The notes under the pieces are model-generated. The model did not search any database, was not told where the DNA came from, and was given only the letters and a program-made list of their open reading frames with translations. Position numbers and translations under genes: made by a program. This document shows, piece by piece, positions 1 to 8,309 of a stretch of DNA of 18,510 nt. Position 1 is the first letter of the stretch. Each line of letters starts with the position of its first letter. The stretch is taken from NCBI GenBank assembly GCA_943704525.1, contig CALSCQ010002652.1:1-18510 (forward strand), given 5' to 3'. The DNA is from Pigoraptor vietnamica. Its lineage: Eukaryota > Opisthokonta > Filasterea.

Positions 1-71
1 CCCCCCCCCCCCCTCTCTCTCGTGACGTCCATCCATTTTGCCTCCATTGTAAGCCGTCTCTGTCTGCGCAG
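1..71 (+). other. 3' part of an intron beginning with poly-C
   Basis: The window opens with a run of 13 C, followed by a short CT tract and a pyrimidine-rich stretch ending in CAG at 69-71. This reads as the 3' end of an intron of the partial gene whose last exon starts at 72. Confidence 0.6.
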
Positions 72-799
72 TCCCTGCCGACGCACCCGCGGAGGGAGAC
101 AATGCGGCTTCGGACGGCGCCGCGGGTGACAGCGGCGCTGTGCCGGACAGCCCCGCCCCCGCAGCCGGGGACGCGATTGCGAGCGCCTCTGCCGATGCCC
201 CTGCGCCGCCCGCTGCGACTGCGGCAGACGGGGGTTCTTCTGAGCCGCTGCCGGGCGGGGACTCTGGTGAGCCGCGCCTGGTGGAGATGGCCGAGGTGGA
301 TGCGCTGCTGCGCGAACTCACCGCCGCCGCCGTCAACCCGTACGCTGATCTCGTGCCGATTGTCACGCGCAAGCACGAACTGCTCACGCGCCTGGACGCG
401 GAGCAGCTGTCGCGGTCGTTTCCGAAGGCGCCGCCGCCCGTCGAGGCGTCGCCCGCGCGTCCGCTGCTGGAGCGCTCGCTGAGTGCGGAGCTGCTCAAGG
501 TGTTTGACGAGATTCGCATCAACGTCATGGGCCCGCAGACGGACAAATTCGAGGCGGTAACAGTCACCGACGTGCAGTCTGGGCGGTACGACCGGCAGCG
601 GATCGTCGCGTTGGTCACGGACGAGCTGCGGACGGCGCGCAGTTACGTGGCTGGGCGAGCAGCGAAGGGCGAGGGCATTGCACCGCCCATGCACGCGATC
701 CCCGAGAACCCCGCGTCCCCGCTGCAGTCGCGACGACCGTCGACGATGGAGGCGCAGGTGGCCGGCCCTGACCCGGAGACATCCGAAGAGGAAATCTAA
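72..799 (+). CDS. 3'-terminal exon of an unrecognised gene (partial)
   Basis: A long open frame runs from a splice acceptor (tctgtctgcgcag, AG at 70-71) to a TAA stop at 797-799. Bases 72-73 complete a codon begun in an upstream exon outside the window, and bases 1-71 would be intron. The first ~70 residues are low-complexity Ala/Pro/Asp/Gly, probably disordered. From about base 283 the protein looks more ordered, with amphipathic stretches such as EVDALLRELTAAAVNPYADL and SAELLKVFDEIRINVMGP. The end is acidic (PETSEEEI). I see no catalytic motif or membrane segment and do not recognise the family. The first AUG inside the exon is in another frame, and no in-frame ATG precedes the ordered part, which supports a continuing exon over a new start. 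Codon use is strongly GC-ending, like the other genes here. Coding status is fairly sure; function is unknown. Confidence 0.72.
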
Positions 800-1104
800 T
801 GGGGGGGGGGGGGGGGAGGGGGTCGCAGCGGCGCGATGCCGCGTACTAAACTATAGTCACATTGAAACCGCGCCAACAAACAGCCGCTGTTGTGGTCGAT
901 GGATTGGTTTGCCACAGCACACAGTGACACGGATGATGGCAGCCAGACACTCGAACAACCGCAGCAGAATTTCCAACTCATCTCTATGTCTAGGACACAG
1001 ACATCCGCACAACTCAAACACAGTGCACACGCACACAAACATTGTGCTCCCATGTCTTTTCGTTCACTTTTTAGTTTCTTTTTTTTTTGAGGGGCCCCGC
1101 TGCG
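800..1104. other. Convergent 3' intergenic region
   Basis: This 305-bp gap separates two genes that converge (stops at 799 on + and 1105 on -). It holds the poly-G run, a CA-rich stretch around 1005-1040, and a ten-T run at 1079-1088, which is an A tract on the transcript strand of the minus gene just after its stop. No coding frame here looks real and I see no AATAAA signal. Confidence 0.6.
801..822 (+). repeat. Poly-G run just downstream of a stop codon
   Basis: Sixteen consecutive G (801-816), then A and five more G, begin one base after the TAA of the upstream gene. On the sense strand of that gene this would lie at the start of the 3' UTR, where the RNA could form a G-quadruplex. It could also simply be a mononucleotide repeat of unstable length. 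Confidence 0.85.
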
Positions 1105-3639
1105 TCACGACCACGGGTTTGGGGGCAGCCCGTGCAGCACGGTCCCGCCACCATTCGTGGCCATTACTGCCACAGCCGCGCCGTCGACGTCTGCGTCTGC
1201 GTCTCCGTCGCCTCCGAGCGCCGCGTGTCGCGCAAAGTAAGCCGCGAGTTCCTCGTCGTTCCACGTCGGCATGTCGTCGTCATCGTCCCCCGTGCGCGTA
1301 CCCGCCACGCCCACAGCGCCGTGCATCACGTCACTGGTGCCGTCCGCATGCGCGTCGTAGGGGGCGCCGTATCCCATTGCGAGGGCGTGGGCCTCTGCGC
1401 CCAGGTGTGCGCCCATGTCCCCCTCGTACGAGTCGTACGAGCCATAGTACTCGGGCGGGTATTCGCCGCTGTCGCCGGGAAACGCGCCGTCGTCGTTATC
1501 ACCGTTGACATCGGCCGCACCGCCCTCCGCCGGTTGCGCGCGCGGCGGAGAGGGGGACCGACGGCCGCGCCGGTCACGTGCCTCGAGGAAATCCCACAGG
1601 CTGTGCGGAAGGGACGGCTGCTCTGTCAGTACGGCCCAATGCGGCATGCGGGGAACTTGCACACACGCACGCACGCATGCACACACACACACACACACAT
1701 ACATGTAACACACATCACGCAACACGCACATGCAAACCGCACACAGAGACACAGAGCTCTGGGAAATAACAACTGGTGGGCACAGCGCTGCATCGTACCG
1801 TATTGCGCGGACGACGCTTCGCTCTCCGTCGGCGGTGCCGTACATGCGCGGGCGCGATTCCTTGGCCTCCTCCCGGCCATACTTGTCCACGTGGCGGTAG
1901 AAGCACGACGAACCGAAGGGGCACGTCTCGCCGTCGAGGAAGTACTTGCAAGGGCGCTTGCTGCGTGCGCACAGCACCCTCAACCCTCCGCACACAAACC
2001 AGCACGAGCACGATGCAGGAACCGCAAGCGCACAGCGAACGGCAAACGACATTTCAATCTGCGGGTACAAACAATTGCCCACGCAGCGCAGTAACAGACA
2101 CCCACGCGAGCTGCCCCTTATACTCGTCAATGACGCGGCGCTTTTCGTCGGGGTCCTCGACCCAGTAGGCGCTCGGGGTAATAAAGTACGACACCTTGCG
2201 GCAGATGGGACACGCGCGCGTCCCGTCGCCCGCCTCGCCCGGTGTGCCGCGCCAGTTGCGAATGCACGAAATGCAGAAGGGGTGCGTGCACTCCGAGAGA
2301 ATGCCGAAGCTGCACGCGCAGACGCGGTTGAGACAACTAGTGGGCCACACAACAGAGCAGAACGTCCATTGCTCTTTAGTCTCAAGGAGCCATTCTTGGC
2401 GACAGCGTAAACATTTTACGCACGCGCCTCTTTGTGCGTTACTGTATGTGGTGTAATATGTGTGTGTAAAAACCCACCGTCGCTCGCCCGCAGTCCTCTT
2501 CCCAAGAACAGGCTCAAGGCAGATTGCGCACTCGACCTGCGCACTGCGCTGCAGCGCCGCCAATCGGCGCTGTCGGACCTCGGCTGCTTCGGCACAATCC
2601 TAAAGAAATAGCGAGTGCCGTAAGTTTGTGTGTGCGCTTTCACAACGACGTGAGAGAGCGCGCCCAGTGGCACCGTGCAAAGCCGTCCGAAACAAGAGGG
2701 AATGCTACACTGAACGACAGCAGAGCCAACAAGAGTGACTGAGGCCCAGCCACATACGCAGAGCAGCGATGTGCGCGACACAGGCACGCCAACATGGACG
2801 CACAGGCACGAGCACGCTACGCACCCTCAAGTGCTGTTCGCGGTCGGCGTCGTCGTCGTGTCGCAGACAATGCAGGCCGCATGTCGGGCAGCGCGTGCCG
2901 TGGTGGTACACGCACGTGGACGACGGGCAAAAGCCCTTTTGCGTGTGAAAGGGGCAGAGGGGACGCCGCCCATCCGCGCCGTCCTCCACGGGCGCGCCCG
3001 ACGCCGCCGCGCTCGAGTACGTAAGCGACGTGCGCTGTGCGGCGGTTGTCGCCTGCGGGTGCACAGGGGCCATAAGCACCCAATTCCCGAACAAGCCATA
3101 CCAGCAACAAGCCACCCAAACAAGACGCGACTGCAGCACGCGATAGCACGCGCCTTCTGCTCCTCCGCGGCCTCCTCGCGTTTCATGGGCACAAGCTGCG
3201 GCTTTGGGAGTGATGGCGCCGACGACGTCCGTTGTGGCGCGGGTGGGCTAGGCCGCACGTGGTCGTAACGGCAACGGTCGCCGTACGCGCACGCACCAAT
3301 GGCATAGTACCGGCACACCTGCGACGTAACGGCGTGAGTTGTACATGTGCGGTTATTAGTCAACAATTTGATGCGCTGACAACAAGCGCGTGCGATTGCA
3401 AAACCCGCGCGTGGCCAGCAACGCACATTGGAGGGCTTTGCGGTGGGGCGGTCGTGCGAGTAGCGGCAGTCGCGCCCAAGCGCACACGCGCCCTGCTGAT
3501 AGTACTTGCAGAGCGTGTCGCTGCGCAGGCAACACTCAGCACGCAGCGCAGTGACGCACGCACGCACGCCCAATCGCCAACAGATGAACACCGGCCAAGT
3601 GCACACACCCTCCCCACGAACGCACCTTTTCTGCGCCAT
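1105..3639 (-). CDS. MKRN: Makorin-type E3 ubiquitin ligase (four CCCH zinc fingers plus RING)
   Basis: Eight exons (3639-3626, 3520-3427, 3318-3154, 3052-2825, 2599-2478, 2309-2106, 1960-1799, 1600-1105) give 494 residues, close to animal makorins (~480). The order is diagnostic. CCCH1 is C9-C17-C23-H27 and CCCH2 is C38-C46-C52-H56. CCCH3 is C124-C133-C138-H142, followed at once by the makorin Cys-His motif (CPTCGL, residues 146-151). A C3HC4 RING uses C191, C194, C215, H217, C220, C223, C241 and C244, followed by YFITPSAYWVEDPDEK. CCCH4 is C280-C289-C295-H299. Residues 331-339 (LWDFLEARD) match the conserved C-terminal makorin helix. The family comprises RNA-binding RING E3 ligases acting in the cytoplasm and on ribonucleoproteins. 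The tail from ~340 is unusual: Gly/Tyr/Asp-rich, with an acidic DDDDD patch. The ATG at 3639 has purine at -3 and G at +4. The third donor is GC rather than GT, so that junction is the least certain. Confidence 0.93.
1660..1705. repeat. (CA)n/(TG)n microsatellite in the last makorin intron
   Basis: An imperfect CA repeat on + (CACACGCACGCACG, then about ten pure CA units) lies inside the intron spanning 1798-1601 of the minus-strand makorin gene, so the pre-mRNA carries a UG-rich tract. Confidence 0.9.
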
Positions 3640-3660
3640 CTCCGCGCGGTGCACGACGTG

Positions 3661-3704
3661 CGTCAAGCGAGCTGGGACATGACGTCAAGCGGGCTGGGAC
3701 ATGA
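3661..3704. repeat. 22-bp tandem duplication upstream of makorin, with a CRE-like palindrome
   Basis: Two head-to-tail copies (3661-3682 and 3683-3704) differ at one base. Their junction creates a perfect TGACGTCA palindrome at 3680-3687, the consensus for CREB/ATF-type bZIP factors. The first base lies only 22 bp upstream of the makorin ATG, so the duplication is in its proximal promoter or 5' leader. Confidence 0.9.
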
Positions 3705-3764
3705 CGCTTGGGGCCGCAGGGGCGGAACACACACAGTGGAACAAAGAGGCAGCGTACACCAAAA

Positions 3765-3780
3765 AGAGAGAGAGAGAGAG
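3765..3780. repeat. (GA)8 tract, read as (TC)n upstream of makorin
   Basis: Eight AG units on +, which read as a TC tract on the sense strand of makorin about 126 bp before its ATG. A similar sense-strand TC tract precedes the gene that starts at 11904. Confidence 0.85.
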
Positions 3781-3934
3781 TCTTCTGCGACTTTTCTGCA
3801 AATACAAGCGCATAAACACAGCAGCGGTGGCTCCGTCTGGGCACGCGCCTCTGTCGAATGAAGCAAGAGCTCGAGGTGCTCCGGAGGGCGGTGCAGGCGC
3901 GAAGGGGAGAAGTGGGAAGGCCTGTTGTTGTGAT

Positions 3935-3944
3935 GTCACGTGAC
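3935..3944. promoter_or_regulatory. Palindromic E-box GTCACGTGAC
   Basis: A perfect 10-bp palindrome centred on CACGTG (recognised by bHLH and some bZIP factors) sits about 300 bp upstream of the makorin ATG, in the region shared with the divergent tetraspanin gene. That it is a functional site is inference. Confidence 0.4.
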
Positions 3945-4369
3945 TCGGCATCGAGCGTTTTCTACTATTTGCGCTGTTTTGGAGTCGAATAGCACCTGGG
4001 AAAGTACCGCTCTGTATGGAGACAGCTTCCGACGAAAATGCGTTATAAGTTGCCCTCTGTTACTGCCTCAGCTCCCTAGGTGTCAGCGCCGGTCAGTGAG
4101 TATGCATCGCCGAAAGTACGCTTTGCCGCTGTTGTGAGTATGTCAGTGGCGCTGCGCGAGCCGGCATGGCGTGAGCGTGTCAGTGTGAATCATTGCCGCT
4201 TTTTCGGTGTGTGTCATGCATGTGCGTGACTGAGAGACGACAAGCCGAGTGCCTGAGCGAGTGTGCGTCGTGGTGTCAGTCAGTGCCCGGGCGCGCGCCG
4301 GCCACTGCAGTGTGGGCCAGTGTGTCCAGTCGCCGGCTTTGTGTGTGAGTGCAACTGCAGCCGACAGTG

Positions 4370-4387
4370 CCGGCCAGTGCTGGCCGG
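4370..4387. repeat. Inverted repeat: CCGGCCAG arms, 2-nt spacer
   Basis: CCGGCCAG-TG-CTGGCCGG has perfect 8-bp arms separated by two bases. It lies within a block rich in CAGTG/CACTG words. It could be a dyad protein-binding site or part of a decayed mobile element. Confidence 0.8.
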
Positions 4388-4598
4388 TGCATGTCGCAAT
4401 CCCGCAGTGTGCACTGGTGTGTGTTGTGCCGGTGTGCAACTGACGTGCCGCATGACAAACTGAAAGTGGCGTATAATCAGTAATAACTCATTGGCGCGGC
4501 CATTCTGAAGAGAACTGAGGATCAGTTTTTGGACTGCTCCTTTACTGGCGCTGCCGGCACAGGCAGCTGAAACGGTGGGCTGTCCCGGGCTCTGCCAA

Positions 4599-4622
4599 CC
4601 CTCCTCCCCCTCCTCCCCTCCC
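4599..4622. other. C-rich tract with G-quadruplex potential on the minus strand
   Basis: Four runs of three to five C separated by short TCCT or T spacers end in CCCAG at 4620-4624. The minus strand therefore has four G runs fitting an intramolecular G-quadruplex. Read on +, it also resembles a very strong polypyrimidine tract plus CAG acceptor. Confidence 0.7.
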
Positions 4623-4698
4623 AGGTCACCTGCGCTAAATTGGCGTATTAGTGCTTCAGACCGGCCGCCGGGCCGCCGTGCCCGGAGTCGGCCAATGG

Positions 4699-4732
4699 CA
4701 GTGATAGTGAGGGCCGACTCTCACTGGCACTG
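4699..4732. repeat. Imperfect hairpin (13-bp arms, 8-nt loop)
   Basis: Arms 4699-4711 and 4720-4732 pair at 11 of 13 positions (CAGTGATAGTGAG against the complement of CTCACTGGCACTG). The hairpin lies about 490 bp upstream of the tetraspanin start. Confidence 0.7.
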
Positions 4733-5224
4733 ACCCAGGAACTCTCAGCTCTTTGACACCGAGTCGACGCAAGAAGCAACCCCCACTTACCGAGCGGTCG
4801 TCGAAGTCACAACGTGCATGCTCACATGCCGCAATCTGATTGTGGTTGCAAGGGCTCGGCAGTGCAATGTCAGTCAGTTACACAGGCTAGTAAGGGAACT
4901 GAAACGGGTGTGTAGATGCGCGCCGACCAATCACCGTGCAGGGCTGTGCGTCTGGACACTGTCCGCGCCTGGCATCCCTGGCACGCGGGGAACGCGAAGA
5001 GACGCGTCTGCGCGCGACGGCAAAAGACATGACGCACGGGGCGAAGGGGTTCCAGTGGACGACACACAGAGTGACAATGGGGCGATGCAGAAGGGAGAGA
5101 CAGCCACTGCCGTGGGCAAGTGGGTGCGGCTGAACCGGAGTGTACGAAAGAGAGCCCATTGCGCGTCGGAGTGTAAAGGCTACACAGAGACACAAGACAG
5201 CAAAGCGATTGCATTGAACGGAGT

Positions 5225-6844
5225 ATGGGTTATCGCCGACTTCGCGGGTGCCCCTACGCGGCCAAGTGGCTGCTGGGCATCATCAACACCGTGTGCATGG
5301 TGTGTGCGTGCGCTGCGGGGTGCTGTATGAAGGACTCAACAGTGTGTGCACTGGTGCGTACTGCGCACTGCATTACGAAGGATCCCTCTGACCTTCTCTC
5401 GCGCAGATTGGCGGCGTGGGCATGGTTGTGCTGGGCGCGTACACCGCCGAGCGAGAGCACGTCTTTGCGCTGCGGCCGTTTGGCGTTCCCACAGGTATCA
5501 GTATTCGTCTGATCGACATATCACCCCTCTCCCGCCTTTGCCGTCTCTTCTTTCTCACCTGCCTCTGTCTCTGCGCAGGGCTCGTTATTTTGGGTGCTGC
5601 GGTGTTTCTGCTGTCCTTTTTGGGCTGCTTTGCCGTCGGAAGAGAGAACACGTGCCTACTCAAGACGGTGTGTGGCAGCTGTATGCCGGACTGCTCCACG
5701 CGCAACAGGCGCTCACAGCCACACAGCCTGCCGCATGCTCCTAAGGCACTCAACGTCGCCTTTGTTTGTCTGTTCCCGCAGTACTTTGCGTCGCTGCTCG
5801 TCATCGTCGCCACGCAAATCATTCTCGGTGCCATTGCGTACCGATACCGCGGCCATGTGGGTGCGGGTGCGCCAGTCAGGGCGACGTGTCGTGTAGAATG
5901 TGACACGCGTTATGCGGCACTCACTCCTTCTGCCGCAGATGTACGAGGGACTGCGGGACGCGTGGGCGAATGCCAGCACGGGCACGCGCAACAGCCTCCA
6001 GGCGGAGGTGGGAGAGTCCGCTCTCTCTGTACTGTCGGTTCATTGGCTGTGTCCCTCTGCACTGTCTCTTCGTGCGCCGTGTGTTCGTGCGCCGTGTGTT
6101 CATTCGCCGTGTGTTCGTTCGCCGACGGCCGCCATTGCTTACGCTGTGTTTCGTCCGCAGTTCCACTGCTGCGGCTTCTTGTCTCCTGACGACGTAGGTG
6201 AGCAACGCATGGCGGGGCCGGTGGGGTTGACGTCGCGTGGACTGACTGAGTGCTTGCGTTCCAGGCACCTTCAGAGTGTATCCGGACGGCGCCGTGGACA
6301 TCTGTGACACTACGCACGCAGCGCCGCCGTACACGACGTACTCGGAGGGCTGTTTCACCAAGATCCGCGACGAGGTCGCGCACCACAGCCTCGTTGCAGA
6401 GGCCGTGGGCTTTGCTCTCGCGGCAGTCGAGGTGCGTGCGCGCGTGTGCGAGATTTAGTTGACAGTTCCACTCGGCCTCACTCGCGCCATGTGCTCCTGT
6501 GCCTGGTGCGTGCAGGTGGCTGCGCTGGCGCTGTCGTGGATCCTCCTCGCCGCCATCGCCGAGCGCGAGTGGGCGGCTGCGACCGGCGAGGGCGACGCGC
6601 TGCTTGCGGCGGAGGGCGGTCGTCGCATGTCCATTGTTCGGTGGGTTGTTCGATAGGGCACGTCTCAGCTTTGCGTCTCCGCAGTATCGCGCGGGTGCCT
6701 GACAGCTTGCGTATTGGCGCGATTTAGCCTGTGTGTGGCGCCCACTGACGAACCCGCTCGCCGCGCAGGGAAATACCGACGGTGCCCGCCCCGCCGCCGC
6801 CGACCACGGTGCTCCTGTACCCGAGCATGCAGGGTCTGTGCTAG
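5225..6844 (+). CDS. Tetraspanin
   Basis: Nine exons (5225-5299, 5407-5494, 5579-5667, 5782-5856, 5939-6007, 6161-6197, 6265-6431, 6516-6640, 6769-6844) give 266 residues, usual for the family. Four hydrophobic segments lie near residues 14-37, 55-74, 86-104 and 191-215. Between TM2 and TM3 is a tetraspanin-like LGCFAVGRENTCLL. The large extracellular loop carries the signature CCG (135-137, in FHCCGF) plus Cys158 and Cys174, which are the four cysteines of the minimal two-disulfide fold, and a sequon at Asn120. Membrane-proximal Cys9, Cys24, Cys71 and Cys80 could be palmitoylated. Tetraspanins organise membrane microdomains with partner proteins. The C-terminal tail is proline-rich (PAPPPPTTVLLYPSM). 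The last junction has an alternative: acceptor 6684 would give a different, shorter tail ending at 6727. The ATG has A at -3 and G at +4. Confidence 0.92.
6071..6125 (+). repeat. 15-bp minisatellite in a tetraspanin intron
   Basis: A unit of the form CGTGCGCCGTGTGTT is repeated about 3.7 times (6071-6085, 6086-6100, 6101-6115, then a partial copy) inside the intron 6008-6160. Copies differ at one or two bases. Confidence 0.85.
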
Positions 6845-7006
6845 GCGTGGGGCGCGTAGGGAAACGGAACAGCAGAATACAGTTCAAACAACCTTGAGTA
6901 GCCAAGGGAATGTAGCGAGTAACTCCCACCGTTGATTGGCGGACTGAAACTCTTGCTGTATCATTCGCCTCTCACCCAAAGGCACGCGCGCACTCTTTGG
7001 CACAAA

Positions 7007-8197
7007 ATGGCACCGCGTGCGCCATCGAGGGGACTCTCCCCTCCCTTCCACACCATGTCACTGTCGTTAGTTCTCATTCTCGCGCTCTGTGCGCGTTCTG
7101 CGTGGTCCGATGCGCAAGCGGACGGCAGAGACACACACCCCGCGTGCGCCGACAGCGCGCCCCACCGGCCCGCTGCGTGCGTGGCGCTGTGCAACTACCT
7201 CGCGCTCGGGTGCGTCCCTGCGGTCGGCGAAGGGGACGCGTGCGATGAGACGGCGAAGGGCCTGTGGGATGCCGGTGTGATGACCCACCGCGAACTGTGC
7301 GAGGCGGCGCTCAGCCGGAGTGCCGCACACACACAAGCGCACGCCACGCACACGCACGGGCACGGACGCGGGAACGGACACGGCCACGGGAATGGACACG
7401 GGCGCACACACGGGCAAGGGCATCGACACGAGGATGCGCAGGACGCACATGCGACGGGAGGTGCGCCACACTCACAGACGCCGCTGGGGACAGAGCCGCA
7501 ACCGCCACCGCCTCGTCGCCAGGACGACGGGACGGGCGCTCTCCCACACAGGCACGCGGCAACGCATGCGCCCACGCACTCGTCCTCTGGCGCCACCAGT
7601 GGGCGGACGTCGCCGGACTCGCGCGTGCCTGCTGTGCTTGGTGCGACTGCGGCGCACTCTCCCGCCTCTCCGGCCGAGCCCTTGAGCGCCGAAGGCACAC
7701 CGCCCCGTCCCGGCGCCAGTGCAGACGCCGCCGTGGACGGCCCCGGCGCCCGTGGCAATCCGCTGGTCGCCGAAACGGACGCGGCGGCGACGCGGGCGGA
7801 TGAGGCACCAGTGGGAAGGGAACAGGCGGACGGTGGTGAACGGACGAGCGACATCCGGGGGGAGGGCGATGGACGCAGAGACAAGAAGGGTGACGACGAC
7901 GACGACGAGGCGGAAGGCGCAGAGGGCGACCGGCGCGACCGCAAGAGCTCGAAGAAGAGCAAGGGGAAGAAGGGCGGCAAGGGGACTGTGGGGAGTGGGG
8001 GCGACGAGACCAAGCACAAGGACCGCCGCGCGCCAAAGGGCGGGAAAGGCGCGCATGCACCGCCGCCTGCGGGTGACGATGCGGGCGAGACACTGACGTG
8101 CGGCCGCGACGGTGGCCGGTGCGAGAAGGCGGGTCGGCTGGGGCGTCACTACACCAAGGGCCTTGGGCGCGACAAGAAGGGCAAGTCGAAGCGGTGA
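7007..8197 (+). CDS. Secreted His/Gly-rich, Lys-rich-tailed protein, family unknown
   Basis: This is a single exon of 396 residues with a TGA at 8195-8197. A hydrophobic signal sequence (MSLSLVLILALCARSAWS) occupies residues 17-34, with likely cleavage near Ser34-Asp35. The first ATG (7007) has A at -3 and G at +4 and is used here; the ATG at 7055 would place the signal peptide right at the N terminus and is equally plausible. A compact domain follows with six cysteines (47, 58, 62, 69, 79, 98), compatible with three disulfides. Residues 108-148 are dominated by His and Gly (HGHGRGNGHGHGNGHG), suggesting metal-ion binding. Then comes a Pro/Ser/Thr/Ala-rich stretch, an acidic DDDDDE patch near 296-301, Lys-rich KSSKKSKGKKGGKG near 313-326, and a basic tail with Cys365 and Cys372. 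No transmembrane anchor is visible. I do not recognise the family; an extracellular, cyst-wall or granule protein is possible. It starts ~160 bp after the tetraspanin stop. Confidence 0.82.
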   Translation: MAPRAPSRGLSPPFHTMSLSLVLILALCARSAWSDAQADGRDTHPACADSAPHRPAACVALCNYLALGCVPAVGEGDACDETAKGLWDAGVMTHRELCEAALSRSAAHTQAHATHTHGHGRGNGHGHGNGHGRTHGQGHRHEDAQDAHATGGAPHSQTPLGTEPQPPPPRRQDDGTGALPHRHAATHAPTHSSSGATSGRTSPDSRVPAVLGATAAHSPASPAEPLSAEGTPPRPGASADAAVDGPGARGNPLVAETDAAATRADEAPVGREQADGGERTSDIRGEGDGRRDKKGDDDDDEAEGAEGDRRDRKSSKKSKGKKGGKGTVGSGGDETKHKDRRAPKGGKGAHAPPPAGDDAGETLTCGRDGGRCEKAGRLGRHYTKGLGRDKKGKSKR

Positions 8198-8309
8198 CTG
8201 CGCGCGTGCGGAGGGCTCTATTTGCAACCACACAGGCGCAGGAACTGTGCGTCCGACTGCCATCTGGCACGGCGTGAGCTGAGCAGAACGGCGCCGTTTA
8301 CTCTGCTGC

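Larger units (their letters stand above)
3640..5224. other. Divergent intergenic region between makorin and tetraspanin
   Basis: These 1.6 kb separate two head-to-head genes and must contain both promoters. The makorin-proximal part holds the 22-bp duplication, GA tract and E-box. The middle (about 4250-4440) is dense in CAGTG/CACTG words and palindromes. A C-rich tract lies at 4599-4622 and a hairpin at 4699-4732. No frame longer than ~65 codons with an ATG looks coding. A spliced 5' UTR of the tetraspanin transcript could lie here, because the C-rich tract ends in CAG like a strong 3' splice site. Confidence 0.6.

Noticed and set aside
5910-6929. 339-codon minus-strand frame over the tetraspanin 3' half
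   Set aside because: It crosses well-supported tetraspanin exons and an intronic minisatellite that is translated as an NEHTA-type repeat; no domain is visible.
7195-8270. Overlapping minus-strand frames (up to 319 codons) across the His-rich gene
   Set aside because: They are composition-driven shadows, dominated by Ser/Pro/Arg and lacking domains; the plus frame begins with a signal peptide and ends cleanly.
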